NCBI GenBank assembly: GCA_965223305.1
Contig: CBDCWT010000084.1
Location: 62,001 to 126,000 of the forward strand
Reading direction: 5' to 3'
DNA from: CBDCWT01 sp965223305
GTDB lineage: Bacteria > Planctomycetota > Planctomycetia > Pirellulales > Pirellulaceae
Length of the DNA: 64,000 bases
Positions 19,189 to 29,518 of this stretch are shown here, in pieces. Made by a program: the position numbers and the translations under genes. The notes below the pieces were generated by a model. It worked only from the letters and a program-made list of their open reading frames with translations. It was not told the origin of the DNA and made no database searches. Every line of letters starts with the position of its first letter. The first letter of the stretch is position 1.

Positions 19189-21900
19189 CTATGGTCGGAA
19201 CAGTGTCAACTCGGCGTTGATGATCTTGCCAATGCGGCTGGCTGTCTCCTGGAGGTGTGCCCGCGAATAGCTGTCTAACTTGACGTTGCCCTTCAATAAC
19301 ATATTGATACGGTCTTGCAACGAGGACAGCTCTGCGTAGGCGACGGTCTGGCAGTCGTCAGGAGCGAAAGTGTTGCCCATAGCCAGCCGTGCCAAGCTCC
19401 GCAAATATTCGCGCTGCAGGTTTCTCCGCAGGCTGCTGATGGCCGGCTTGCGATTAGTAAAGTCGCCTTCCTTGACCGAATCCAGCTCGGAGAAAATCGA
19501 CTTGGTCAGTCGCTCGATCAATTCGGCCGTCGTCAGCACGTCCTGATCGGAAGGCGTTTTGAGCTCCGTGTCGTGCATTCGCTGCAGCGTGGTTGAAGAC
19601 AAGAGTTGACTCAGCACGCGCGTCTGCCACATCGAAATGACGTCATGCAGTGGGAAATCCTTGCGGCCGCCAAAACGGCTCACGCCCCAGTGTCGCCAAT
19701 TCGACTTCGCCAGGTAGTTGTAAAGCTCCGCAGGGAACTCAAACGGAGCGTCGCTGAAGATCTGCTCCTCAAGCAAGGCCAGACTCTCGCGCTGCTTCTC
19801 GACATCGACGACCTCGACCGGCGGCTTGGCATCTTTGTCTCCTTTGTGGCTACGGCTGGTGTGCAAACCACCGATTTGCCGGGCCGCAAAGTACATCGAT
19901 TGCCCGTGCTCTGAGATCAAGATATTGAACGCCATGCGGGCCTGTGTGTAGTCCTCGCCGTCCTTGGTCGTGCGATCAATCAGGCCCGGCATGACCTCCT
20001 TGACGATCTGAGCTCGTTCCTTCGCGTACTTCAGGGGATCGTCGCCCAGATCCCAACGATTGGCGTCCGGATCGGGATCGAGTGAACTCGTGTCTTCGTC
20101 GGTCGCGTATGTCAGCGCCGGCTCGCCACTACGAGCAGCGATCTTCTGCAGCTCTTTCTGCTGGTTGCCCGAGATTGGCTTGTAGCCGTACTCGATCGCC
20201 CAATAATCATACGGGCCGATGGTGGTCGTGTAGTAGTCACCTTGGAACTCACCCTTGGGGGCGTAGTTTGTTGGGTTGTAGTCCATCACGGAGGCGACCA
20301 TCGGTTTGTTGACCCCCTCTTCGCTGTTTATTTTGTCCAACTTCATCAGCTTGCTGGCTTTGAAGTTGTGCCGCAGCCCCAGCGTATGGCCGACCTCATG
20401 CATCACCGTCTCTTTGAGCGCCTGTTTAATCAACTTCTCCCGTTCGACAGCCAGCTCTTTCGCATCCTTGTAAACGGTCATGGCGGCGGCGCCAAAGCAG
20501 AGCTGCCGTGCCATACCGGTGCTGAGCTGGCAGTTTGGTTTGAGTGCTCGAGTGCCGAACACGAGCTTCGCCGCAGAGGCTTGCGGGGTCAGCGGCTCCG
20601 CCGGGCCGCCCGTCATCGCTTCGACATCATCGGGAGTCAGTGTCTCGAACTCATCCTTCCAGAATTTGAGAAAATCGGCATCGAAGATAATATCCGCATC
20701 CAGGATCTGACCCGTTCTCGGATTCACCCGCGACGGTCCCATCGCGAAGGCGGCATTCGAAGTGATCCATCGGAACGTGTTGTAGTTGATATCCTCCGGA
20801 TCCCAAGTGGCATTGTCGGCTTGCTGCCGCACCTCCAGCACATCTTGCCAGCCCGCTTTTTCGAAAGCTTTGTTCCACTCTTCGATGCCTGCCCGAACCG
20901 CTCCGCGGTACTGGTGTGGAACCGTCTTTTCGATGTAGAAGACAATCGGCTCTTTCGGTGGATAGGGCGGCTTGGATGTTCCCGGCGGTTTCGCTAGGTG
21001 CCAGCGATTGATGTACCGCTCGAACTGGTCGCGATCACTCTGCTTGTTGAAGTTCTTGACCACTGTCAAGAAGTAGCCGACCCGATCGTCCGCCAGACGC
21101 GGTTTGTAGCCCGACTTGGGCAGCGCGCTGATCGAGTAATGGACGTTGATTGTCACGCCCCGCGAATCGGCGACGGTGTCGAAGGAAATGCGGCCGCTGG
21201 ACGCGTAGGTCGCCGCGACCTCGAGTTCCACGTTGCGGTCGAACGCCTTCACATCTGCCCAGGTCGACTTAGCGCTCGAGAACCCGAATCCTGGCAGCAT
21301 CTGGCTGATCTGAGGAAGGTCACTCATGAACACCGACGATAGGTCGACCAAGTCGCCGCCACGAGGTCCCTTGCCTGCAATCCGGAGGCTGAACAGGACG
21401 CTATCGGTATAGGCCTGCTGAACGGCCGTTTGTTCTGGGTAACCAGGATTGGCGCGAAAGCGGACGTTGCTACGGATCACGTGCACGCGGTCGTCGATCT
21501 TGCGGAACTTCCAGACCCAGTCGTCATCGCCCAGTTGCCAGGTAAAGCCGCCAACCAAAGGAGCTTGACCGATTCCGCGTGCGATCGAAATCAGCACGAT
21601 GTATTCGCGGTTGTAGTTGCTGCTGTTCAGTTCGGCGTAGAGCCGGCTGCCTTTCTGCCAGAGCCGAAACAACCCGGTGTGCGCCTTGGCATCCTTGAGC
21701 AACGTGACGTGAGCTGGAGTGGGCCGGCGGGTGGTCGTCGTGGGTTTCGCCGCCGCCGAGCTGGAAGAGCTGGCGGAGGTGGTGGGGGTCGCCGCCACGC
21801 TTCCATTCTGGTCTGTCTGATCGTCTCCGCGGACCGCGCCATTCATCCCCATGGCAGCCAAAGTCACGGCTAATAGAATGCACTGGGAGGAGGTTCTCAT
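19189..21900 (-). CDS. Secreted zinc-dependent metalloprotease (metzincin type)
   Basis: A 903-aa exported protein. The motif HEVGHTLGLRH near residue 500 is a metzincin HExxHxxGxxH zinc site, followed by SVMDYNPTNY, the expected Met-turn. The upstream domains (KGSRLYAELNSSNYNREYIVL and following) match the DUF5117/DUF5118 architecture of large bacterial zinc metalloproteases. The ATG at 21900 is preferred over the open frame up to 21954. It is preceded by AAAGG at good spacing and begins MRTSSQCILLAVTLAA, a signal peptide, then a Ser/Thr/Pro-rich linker. The protein is probably periplasmic or extracellular. It is divergent from the APH-like gene. Its substrate is unknown. Confidence 0.9.
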   Translation of the reverse strand: MRTSSQCILLAVTLAAMGMNGAVRGDDQTDQNGSVAATPTTSASSSSSAAAKPTTTTRRPTPAHVTLLKDAKAHTGLFRLWQKGSRLYAELNSSNYNREYIVLISIARGIGQAPLVGGFTWQLGDDDWVWKFRKIDDRVHVIRSNVRFRANPGYPEQTAVQQAYTDSVLFSLRIAGKGPRGGDLVDLSSVFMSDLPQISQMLPGFGFSSAKSTWADVKAFDRNVELEVAATYASSGRISFDTVADSRGVTINVHYSISALPKSGYKPRLADDRVGYFLTVVKNFNKQSDRDQFERYINRWHLAKPPGTSKPPYPPKEPIVFYIEKTVPHQYRGAVRAGIEEWNKAFEKAGWQDVLEVRQQADNATWDPEDINYNTFRWITSNAAFAMGPSRVNPRTGQILDADIIFDADFLKFWKDEFETLTPDDVEAMTGGPAEPLTPQASAAKLVFGTRALKPNCQLSTGMARQLCFGAAAMTVYKDAKELAVEREKLIKQALKETVMHEVGHTLGLRHNFKASKLMKLDKINSEEGVNKPMVASVMDYNPTNYAPKGEFQGDYYTTTIGPYDYWAIEYGYKPISGNQQKELQKIAARSGEPALTYATDEDTSSLDPDPDANRWDLGDDPLKYAKERAQIVKEVMPGLIDRTTKDGEDYTQARMAFNILISEHGQSMYFAARQIGGLHTSRSHKGDKDAKPPVEVVDVEKQRESLALLEEQIFSDAPFEFPAELYNYLAKSNWRHWGVSRFGGRKDFPLHDVISMWQTRVLSQLLSSTTLQRMHDTELKTPSDQDVLTTAELIERLTKSIFSELDSVKEGDFTNRKPAISSLRRNLQREYLRSLARLAMGNTFAPDDCQTVAYAELSSLQDRINMLLKGNVKLDSYSRAHLQETASRIGKIINAELTLFRP

Positions 21901-22076
21901 CGTTCGACCTTTGGGAGGGGTGTATGGGATGCTGGGAGAAAGCGGTGATGTCAATTATACGCCATTGTAATACCGCTGCTGATTAGGCAAACACGGCACC
22001 CTGTTGATTCTAGCCCGTGCCAACTGGGGAGGGCAAGTTACAAGGATTGCACCGATGCTGACGAATAACGAGACCG

Positions 22077-23078
22077 ATGGAAGCCGAGACGCTTGTTGAC
22101 CGAGTTTTGGATCATTACGCGCTCCAAGACCGGCGAAAAATCGAATCGCTGGGATCGGCCGGCGGGTTCAGCGGCGCCCGCTTCTGGCGGATTCAGAGTG
22201 CCAGCTCGGTGCTCTGCCTGCGCCGTTGGCCGACCGAGCATCCGGACGAGAAACGACTGGCATTCATCCACCACACGCTCAAAACTGCCGCCCAGCAAGA
22301 GCTCACCTTCCTCCCGGAGCCCTACACCGCTCGGGGTGGGATGACCTACGTCTGCTGCGGAGGAACGCTCTGGGAGCTGACCCCCTGGCTGCCCGGTCGG
22401 GCCGATTTTCACGAAGCTCCCCGTCGCAGCCGTCTGGTGGATGCGGTTCAGGGGATCGCCCGATTTCACACCGTCACGGCCGATCTCCTGCCTGGCCCAG
22501 AGCGCGTGGGCCCGCCGCCGGGACTGCTGGAGAGGCGCGATTTCTTGACCAAGCTCAGTCGGGGACATTTGAGCACCATTGCAGAAGCTGCCCGGAGGGC
22601 AACCTGGCCCGGGCTCGAGCCACGGATTGACCGCTACCTGGCGATGTTCAGCAGGGTCTCCCACGCCGTTGCCGGACAACTCGCCGACGCATCCCAAATC
22701 TCCGTCCGCCTGCAGCCGGCCATTCGCGATCTCCGCCACGATCACTTACTGTTCAGCGGAGATCGGCTGACCGGCTTGGTCGACTTCGGAGCGCTGCGAC
22801 GCGACTATTGGGCGGGAGACATCGCACGTCTGCTGGGCAGCTTGGTCGGCGACCAAGTCGAAATGCGCCAGGCGGCGCTGGATGCTTACCACCAAACGAG
22901 ACCGCTGGCCGAGATCGACCGAACCATGATCGAAGTCTACGATCGGAGCAACGTCTTGATGAGCCCCGCTAATTGGTTCCGCTGGATAGGCTTGGAGAAG
23001 CGCCAGTTTTCTCCCCCGGATAAGATTCTCACAATCATCGACGAGTGGCTGCAGCGACTGGAGCGGATGGCCGAGTGA
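22077..23078 (+). CDS. APH-like phosphotransferase
   Basis: A 333-aa kinase-fold protein of the aminoglycoside/choline/homoserine phosphotransferase superfamily. Residues RHDHLLFSGDRLTGLVDF contain the catalytic region, with HDH where HGDLH is usual and VDFGALRRD as the metal-binding aspartate segment. The early GGFSGARFWRI fits the nucleotide loop. No signal peptide is seen. The gene stands alone between a divergent protease and a stem-loop (23083-23126). The substrate cannot be deduced; antibiotic resistance should not be assumed, because many members act on small metabolites. Confidence 0.8.
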   Translation: MEAETLVDRVLDHYALQDRRKIESLGSAGGFSGARFWRIQSASSVLCLRRWPTEHPDEKRLAFIHHTLKTAAQQELTFLPEPYTARGGMTYVCCGGTLWELTPWLPGRADFHEAPRRSRLVDAVQGIARFHTVTADLLPGPERVGPPPGLLERRDFLTKLSRGHLSTIAEAARRATWPGLEPRIDRYLAMFSRVSHAVAGQLADASQISVRLQPAIRDLRHDHLLFSGDRLTGLVDFGALRRDYWAGDIARLLGSLVGDQVEMRQAALDAYHQTRPLAEIDRTMIEVYDRSNVLMSPANWFRWIGLEKRQFSPPDKILTIIDEWLQRLERMAE

Positions 23079-23082
23079 GCAG

Positions 23083-23126
23083 CCCTCTCCCCCTGCTATT
23101 CTCGCTGCGCGAGGCAGGGGAGAGGG
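23083..23126 (+). terminator. Stem-loop after the phosphotransferase gene
   Basis: CCCTCTCCCCCTGC and GCAGGGGAGAGGG form a near-perfect stem around an 18-nt loop, five bases after the stop. There is no clean T-run, so it could be a dispersed intergenic hairpin rather than a true rho-independent terminator. Confidence 0.4.
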
Positions 23127-23320
23127 AACAGAAGTCGGCAACTGATTGTTGTACAGCGCCTTAGAAACTGGCAACCGGTGACCATTTTCACAGACCTTCT
23201 GTGTTTGTAGGACGATAATGATCGATAGCAAGACAGGTACCGATGTTGGCAAGAGTGAACCGATCCGGGATAATCGCCGTACTTGACCCTTGATCTCGGC
23301 TGAGAAAGTGAGAGAGGCTG

Positions 23321-25843
23321 ATGGGAAAGCGCAGCATTACGGTCAGCCACCTCGCCCTCTGGGCGATCAGTTTCCTGGTCCCGGTGGCGTCTGCCCAGGA
23401 ACCTGAAATCAAGCTGGCACCGGATCTCAACTTAGTCGACCAGCTGGGTTCGTTTGGGTTTGGCGCGGGGCCCGACGGGAACGAGCTGAAGCTGACTGGT
23501 GGGTTCCGCCTGGCCGCAGGCGGGCGTGATGGCGAGCTGCTTGTCCGAGCTGAGATCGCCCCCGGCTGGCATGTTTACTCGCTCAGCCAGCCACCGGGTG
23601 GGCCGCAAAAGTCAGAACTGAAGTTGGAGTTATCCGAGGCGTTTTCTCTGGCCGGCCCCTTTCGCCCCGATCAGGCACCGCACGTCAAGCAGTACGAGGT
23701 GTGGGCAGGTGTTCGGGTCGAGGAGCATACCGGCAAACTGACTTGGTCAGCGCCCTTTCGCTTGAACGACGGAGTCTCGCCCGAACAACTCCGTATCGCG
23801 GTCAAATTCTCCGGCCAGGTGTGCAAGGACGACGGTGTCTGCATTCCTTTGAAGAAAGATCTCTCGTTGAGTTTCGAGGGGCGCTACGAGCCGCCGACGG
23901 CGCCGCCAGGATTTCGCCCCAAGCGGACTCATCTTACGCTGACCGGCAGCGTCGAACCGGCGGCAGCCGCGCCCGGGCAGTCGGTGCGGATTCAGCTGAC
24001 AGCTACTCCCGATTCAGGCTGGCATATCTATGCCTACGCGCCCTCCGATTCCAATCAACTGGCGAAACCGACGCTGATCGTTTTCCAACCGCCGCCGGCG
24101 TGGCGGCTCGGAGCGGTGACGCCATCGGCCAAACCCAAAGCCGAGGAAACGGGGCTCGAGCAGCAGCCGATCCAGTACTACCACGAGTCGCCGGTGACCT
24201 GGACCGTCGATGTCACGATTCCCGAGGAAGCAGCGCCCGGTCGATACACGTTGCCTGGTGCGATCGCCTTCCAAACGTGTACGAAATCTCAGTGCGACTT
24301 GCCGGCGGCGGCACGCTTTACTGTCGATCTGCAGGTCGTCTCTGATCCAGCGACTGCCGCACAACCTCTTCGCTTCGAGGCAGGCAAGTATGCGGAAGCA
24401 GCGAAACTGGCAGCCGCTGGGTCCGCGGCTGCACCCGCGACCGCCGTGACGGATGCTCTGGACCTCGACGCGCTCGAGGAGCCCGACGACACTCAGCCGC
24501 TGGCGTTTGTGTTGCTGATCGCCTTTGCCGCCGGTTTCATCCTCAATTTCATGCCCTGTGTGCTTCCGGTAATCGGGCTGAAGGTGATGGCGTTCGTCCA
24601 ACAGTCCGGAGACAATCGTGGACGTGTCTTCGCCCTTAACCTGTGGTATTGCATCGGCCTGATGTCGGTGTTCATGGTGCTGGCGTCGTTGGCGGTCTTC
24701 ATGAGTTTGGGTTGGGGGAGACAATTCAGCAGCCCGACTTTCAATGTGGTCTTGGCATCGATTGTCTTCGCGTTTGCGCTCAGCTTCCTTGGTGTCTGGG
24801 ACATTCCCATCCCCGGTTTTGTCGGTGCAGGCCAAGTCAACGACCTTGCCGCAAAAGAGGGCGCCGCAGGAGCTTTCTTCAAGGGTGTTTTGACGACAGT
24901 GCTGGCAACGCCGTGCAGCGGGCCGCTGTTGGGCCCCGCGTTGGCGTGGTCTGTCCGCCAGCCTGCGTTGATTACCTATCTGGGCTTTGCCTGCGTGGGA
25001 TTGGGGATGGCAAGTCCCTACTTGGCGATCGGTCTTTTTCCTCGGCTCGTCTCGTTTCTGCCGAAACCGGGCGCCTGGATGGATACCTTCAAGCACATCA
25101 TGGGGTTCGTACTGCTCGGCACGACTGTGTTCTTGCTGACGATCATACCCGCACCGGTGGTGGTGCCAGCGGTAGCCTTCATGTTCGGGCTTTGGGCCGC
25201 CTTGTGGTGGGTCGGCCGGATTCCCGTTACTTCGGGATTTCAGACCAAGCTCCGCGGTTGGATGGGCGCAGCGACTTTCGCAACTGCGGTGGGACTCTTC
25301 GCGTTTACGGCGCTCGCCAGCATCATGCAAGGCCGCTTTGAACGCACGGTCAGCCAGCGGGTCAGCCAACGGGATCCGACCGCGCAGCAGGTGGCCGTAC
25401 CGGAGAAGAGCGGGGAGAACGAACTACCCTGGCAGGTATTCTCCTTGCAGGCGCTGGAAACGCTGACTGCAGAGAACCGGACAGTGCTGATCGATTTCAC
25501 GGCAGACTCGTGACTGACCTGCAAAACCAATGAGCGGTTCGCTCTGAATCATCGCAAGACTCGCCGTTTGGTAGACGAAAACGGCATCGCTACGTTGAAG
25601 GCAGATTTGACGACCTCCAATCCCGATGCCGAGCAACTGTTGCGAAAGTTGGGGAACTCGGCGCTATCCATTCCGTTCTATGCGATCTTCCCGGCTGGGC
25701 GACCCAATGAACCGATTCGCCTGAGCGGTATGTACCTTGGGCCGAACAAGATCCTGAAAGCACTGCGGGAGGCAGGTCCGTCGTTGACCGAGACGCCGGT
25801 CAATCGAGAAGTTGTCTTCGGCAAACAGGTTCCATCTCAATAA
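23321..25843 (+). CDS. dsbD: DsbD-type thiol:disulfide interchange protein, candidate selenoprotein (in-frame UGA)
   Basis: An inner-membrane protein that moves electrons from cytoplasmic thioredoxin to the periplasm. After a signal peptide come two DsbD-alpha-like domains with QVCKDDGVC and QTCTKSQC, then about eight membrane spans with the paired cysteines FMPCVLP (Cys413) and TPCSGP (Cys532), then a C-terminal thioredoxin-like domain. That domain reads DFTADS-UGA-LTCKTNE. The stop at 25511-25513 replaces the first Cys of the expected CxxC, and the same frame runs on for another 109 codons (IPFYAIFPAGRPNEP) to TAA at 25843. No frameshift is needed. Reading UGA as selenocysteine gives 840 residues with U731-L-T-C734. 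A hairpin fitting a bacterial SECIS lies just downstream. Alternatives are a point nonsense mutation or a base error. Confidence 0.85.
25532..25544 (+). promoter_or_regulatory. Candidate bacterial SECIS hairpin
   Basis: GAGCG-GTT-CGCTC is a perfect 5-bp stem with a G-first loop. The stem begins 18 nt after the in-frame UGA and the loop 23 nt after it. That spacing and a G at the start of the loop fit the general rules for bacterial SECIS elements. It is short, so chance occurrence is possible. Confidence 0.45.
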
Positions 25844-25874
25844 GTGAGACCTCCTCCGACGCCGAGCGCGGTGT

Positions 25875-26005
25875 CGTCGCCGAACTCACCATGTCGTCGC
25901 CGAACTCACCAGAGTTTCTTTGGTAGCCGAACTCGCCAGAGTTTGGCAATCTGCGGATTCGTCCTGGCGAGTTCGGCTACTCCAAATTCTGGCGAATTCG
26001 GCTAC
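25875..26005. repeat. Cluster of inverted family-F repeats
   Basis: Repeated GTAGCCGAACTCGCCAGAG-type segments in both orientations (at 25923, and reversed at 25964 and 25984; degenerate CGCCGAACTCACC at 25878 and 25898). They can form hairpins between the convergent dsbD-like and purM genes and may end transcription from both sides. The same repeat recurs at about 54658 and 54860. Confidence 0.7.
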
Positions 26006-26017
26006 AAAGTCTCGGAC

Positions 26018-27076
26018 TCACGCCCACACGACCTGCCTGGTACCCTCGACCACTTGGCCGATCTCCCAGTGGGCTACGTGCGCCTCATCTAAGAAGCGAC
26101 TCACTAACTCCGCGTCCCGATCGCCAACGATCAGTGCCAGCCCGATGCCAAGATTGAAGACCTTCGACATCTCCTCGTCAGAGATCTTCCCCAGTCGCTG
26201 TAACCAAGGAAAGACAGCTGGTATCTGCCAGCTGCCCTGACGAAGTTGAACCTGGGTTTGAGGAGGTAGCAGTCGAGCGATGTTTTCCTGCAGTCCGCCC
26301 CCGGTGATGTGTGCGACGCCGTGCAAGATGTTTCGATCTTGATGCTGGCTCAGCAGCTGACGGATCGCGCGGGCGTAGATTGTGGTGGGCGTCAGCAGAG
26401 CCTGGCCGACGGTTTGCTCTAGTTCTTCCACCGGGTCGTCGACATCGAGTCCGTGTAACTCGAACACTACCCGCCGCACCAAACTAAACCCGTTGGAGTG
26501 CAGCCCGCTGGAAGCGAGCCCCAACACGCGGTCCCCCGGCACGATCGCCGCGCCGTCGATCAGCTTCTGGCGGTCGACGACACCGACGCAAAAGCCAGCC
26601 AGGTCATAGTCGCCAGGTGCGTACAGGTCCGGCATGATCGCCGTCTCGCCCGCATTGAGCGCGCAATCCGCCAGCAGGCACCCATTACTAATCCCCTCGA
26701 CCAGCTGCTCGAGCAGCGGTGGGTTGTCCTGCGACATCGCGATGTAGTCGTTAAAGAAGAGCGGTTCGGCGCCGCAGCAGATGGCATCGTTGACACACAT
26801 CGCGACCAGGTCGATACCGACGGTGCGATGGTTGTCCGTGCGTTGAGCAACTCGCAACTTAGTACCCACTCCGTCGGTGCAGGAGACGAGCACGGGTTCC
26901 TGATAGTTGCGGCCGAACAGTTGGCTGTCGAAGTCGAGTTTGCAGAGGCCGGCGAACCCGCCATCCAGTGGAATGACGCGGGGGGAGAACGTCCGTTGCA
27001 GCAGTCTGGGCAGGCGGGCCATCGACTCTCGGTATTGTTCGAGGTCGACCCCGGCGTCCCGATAAGTAACGTTCAT
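26018..27076 (-). CDS. purM: Phosphoribosylformylglycinamidine cyclo-ligase (AIR synthetase)
   Basis: A 352-aa cytoplasmic enzyme that converts FGAM plus ATP to AIR, the fifth step of purine synthesis. The N-terminal MNVTYRDAGVDL, then SCTDGVGTKLRVA, GIDLVAMCVNDAICCGAEP and FFNDYIA, are classic PurM signatures; GLASSGLHSNGFSLVR and AHITGGGLQENIAR follow. The length is normal and there is no break. AGGA stands 7 nt before the ATG. It stands alone, divergent from glgX. Confidence 0.97.
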   Translation of the reverse strand: MNVTYRDAGVDLEQYRESMARLPRLLQRTFSPRVIPLDGGFAGLCKLDFDSQLFGRNYQEPVLVSCTDGVGTKLRVAQRTDNHRTVGIDLVAMCVNDAICCGAEPLFFNDYIAMSQDNPPLLEQLVEGISNGCLLADCALNAGETAIMPDLYAPGDYDLAGFCVGVVDRQKLIDGAAIVPGDRVLGLASSGLHSNGFSLVRRVVFELHGLDVDDPVEELEQTVGQALLTPTTIYARAIRQLLSQHQDRNILHGVAHITGGGLQENIARLLPPQTQVQLRQGSWQIPAVFPWLQRLGKISDEEMSKVFNLGIGLALIVGDRDAELVSRFLDEAHVAHWEIGQVVEGTRQVVWA

Positions 27077-27394
27077 GAAGTCGTCCTGAGCAGATCAGGG
27101 CCGGCCATCTGCCCGTGGAAAGCTGGGCCGGTCAATCCGAAGAGCAAAATTCTACGGGTCCACAGCGCAAGATGTCAACGTGAGGGCGCCGCTCGACAGG
27201 CGTAAACGGCAGGGTTTTCGCGAGCCTGGCGACCGGAGAGTGTGTTAAGCTTTTTGCAGGCATTTCGTGCAACGCGATGACGAGGAATTCCTCGACTGTT
27301 CAAGGAGCTTTGGGCCCCCCTGCGAGATCCGGGTGGTAGGTTTTCTCAGTGAATTCTCTGCGCCTGCTCCCCGATCCAGCACCGGTGCCCAAAC
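27077..27394. other. Divergent intergenic region purM/glgX
   Basis: 318 bp between two divergent genes, so it must hold both promoters. I see no clear boxes, repeats or small ORF with coding character. Confidence 0.5.
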
Positions 27395-29518
27395 ATGCTA
27401 ATGAGACACCCCCATCCAGAGTTGCAATTCACCCACTTTCTTCCCTATGGGGCCCTTGTTCACGACGGGGGTGTCCAGTTCAACGTGTTTAGCCGGTCGG
27501 CTCACGCTGTCCGCCTGCTGCTGTACGATCGTGTCAACCAGCGAGAGCCGGCTGAGATCATCGAGTTCGAGCCGGAGACGGACCGCTGGGGTGATGTATG
27601 GAGTGTCTTTGTCCCTGGTCTGGGCCCGGGGCAGCTCTACCACTTTCAGGCCGACGGGCCTCATGATCCGGCCAGCGGGCATTGGTTTGATGGCCGCGCC
27701 CGGCTCGTCGACCCTTATGCTAAGGCGTTGGCCGGTTGTTTTCAAAAATCGACCGACGGCGTGTTGAGACCGCCAAAGTGCGTGGTAGTCGACGACTACT
27801 ATGACTGGGAGGGCGATCGGCACATACGCCGCGACCTTTCTGATTCGGTCATCTACGAGATGCATGTGCGAGGCTTTACGCAGAGTTCCTCGAGCAAGGT
27901 ACAGCATCCGGGCACCTATCTCGGAGTGATCGAGAAGATCCCTTACTTGAAGTCGCTGGGTGTCACAGCAGTTGAGCTGATGCCGGTGCATGAGTTTCCG
28001 ATTCGCGGTGTGCACGGCGAGAAGGACAACCGCCCCAACTACTGGGGCTATGATCCGCTGGCTTTTTTCGCTCCCCACCGTGGCTACGCATCCAACGGCC
28101 AACCTGGTGGACAGGTCGCTGAATTCAAGCAGATGGTCAAAGCCCTCCATCAGGCTGGGATCGAGGTCATTCTGGACGTTGTCTTCAATCACACCTGTGA
28201 AGGGAATGAACTGGGACCGGTGTTGAGTTTCAAGGGCCTCGAGAACCGAGTCTATTACCTACTTGCCAATGGCGGAAGCCGCTACGCCAACTACTCGGGA
28301 TGCGGCAACACGGTCAACGGTAACCACCCGATCGTCCGCGAGATGATCTTCTACTGCTTGCGGCACTGGGTTCACAACTACCACATCGACGGCTTCCGCT
28401 TCGATTTGGCTTCGATCTTGAGTCGCGATCGTTACGGGCACCTGATGCCCAATCCACCTTTGATCGAGATGATCGCCGAAGACCCGATGCTCGCAGATAC
28501 CAAGATCATTGCCGAGGCATGGGACGCGGCGGGCGCCTATCAAGTCGGTACCTTTGGCGACCTGCAGTCGCCCGATTCACACGCTGCCACGCGATGGGCT
28601 GAGTGGAACGGCCGTTTTCGTGACGACGTTCGACAGTTCTGGCGAGGTGACCACGGCACGGTCGGCCACTTCGCCACGCGGCTCTCAGGGTCTAGCGACC
28701 TGTACGGGAAGACCGGCAGGCATCCCGGCTGTAGCATCAACTTCGTGACCTCACACGACGGTTTCACTCTCAACGACCTCGTCACCTATCGCGACAAACA
28801 CAACGAGATGAATGGCGAGGGCAACCGCGACGGTGACAATAACAACTTCAGCGACAACTATGGTGTCGAAGGTCCGACCAACAAGAAGGAGATCGCGGCA
28901 CTCCGTCTGCGCCAGATCAAGAACATGCTGGCAAGCTTGTTGCTGAGTCAAGGCGTTCCAATGCTAGTCGCGGGCGACGAGTGCCGCCGCACGCAACGGG
29001 GCAACAACAACGCCTATTGCCAAGACAATGAGATTTCATGGTTCGACTGGGAGCTAACCAAGAGTCAGGCGTCGCTCGTCGACTTTTGCCGAGCGCTCAT
29101 TCAGTTCCGTCGAGCACAGCCGACCTTGCGACGCAAGCACTTCTTGACAGGTCATTGCGAGGGTCGCGGTTTGCCAGACATCAGTTGGTTTAGCGCCGCG
29201 GGCGCTGCGATGGATTGGGACTCCCATGATCCGTGCCTGACTTGTCTGCTAACGGCTCCTCCCCATGAGGAGAGCCAAGAGAATGGACGCGATCTGATGA
29301 TCCTGTTTAACGCGTCCCAGCAGCCGCGCGACTTCGCGCTCCCCACGGTGGCCAAGGGAGCTAGCTGGCGGCTCTTTTTTAATACCGCCCACGCCCCCCC
29401 GAAAGACATCTATCCGGACCTTGATGGACCACGGCCACCGCTGGAAATGCGCGTCACACTTCCTAACCATACCACCTGCTGCTATGTCGCTGAGCAACTA
29501 CTGGGATGCCATCGGTGA
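27395..29518 (+). CDS. glgX: Glycogen debranching enzyme (isoamylase type)
   Basis: A 707-aa GH13 enzyme that cleaves alpha-1,6 branches of glycogen. An N-terminal CBM48-like domain (QFNVFSRSAHAVRLLLYD) is followed by the catalytic barrel: VILDVVFNHTCEG, DGFRFDLASIL (nucleophile Asp), IAEAWDAAGAYQVG (acid/base Glu), and FVTSHDGFTLNDLV (transition-state Asp). NRDGDNNNFSDNYGVEG is typical of GlgX/TreX. The length is normal and no signal peptide is seen. No other glycogen gene is adjacent. Confidence 0.95.
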   Translation: MLMRHPHPELQFTHFLPYGALVHDGGVQFNVFSRSAHAVRLLLYDRVNQREPAEIIEFEPETDRWGDVWSVFVPGLGPGQLYHFQADGPHDPASGHWFDGRARLVDPYAKALAGCFQKSTDGVLRPPKCVVVDDYYDWEGDRHIRRDLSDSVIYEMHVRGFTQSSSSKVQHPGTYLGVIEKIPYLKSLGVTAVELMPVHEFPIRGVHGEKDNRPNYWGYDPLAFFAPHRGYASNGQPGGQVAEFKQMVKALHQAGIEVILDVVFNHTCEGNELGPVLSFKGLENRVYYLLANGGSRYANYSGCGNTVNGNHPIVREMIFYCLRHWVHNYHIDGFRFDLASILSRDRYGHLMPNPPLIEMIAEDPMLADTKIIAEAWDAAGAYQVGTFGDLQSPDSHAATRWAEWNGRFRDDVRQFWRGDHGTVGHFATRLSGSSDLYGKTGRHPGCSINFVTSHDGFTLNDLVTYRDKHNEMNGEGNRDGDNNNFSDNYGVEGPTNKKEIAALRLRQIKNMLASLLLSQGVPMLVAGDECRRTQRGNNNAYCQDNEISWFDWELTKSQASLVDFCRALIQFRRAQPTLRRKHFLTGHCEGRGLPDISWFSAAGAAMDWDSHDPCLTCLLTAPPHEESQENGRDLMILFNASQQPRDFALPTVAKGASWRLFFNTAHAPPKDIYPDLDGPRPPLEMRVTLPNHTTCCYVAEQLLGCHR

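Noticed and set aside
22077..23078. Calling the APH-like gene an antibiotic-resistance gene
   Set aside because: The superfamily is broad, the catalytic motif is atypical (HDH), and there is no resistance context.
24014..25369. 451-codon open frame antisense to the dsbD-like gene
   Set aside because: Composition is Arg/His/Gln-rich with no domain. It is the complement of a well-supported membrane protein gene in GC-rich DNA.
25511..25567. Frameshift as the cause of the dsbD break
   Set aside because: The same frame continues directly after the UGA with family-like residues (LTCKTNERFALN), so no shift is needed.
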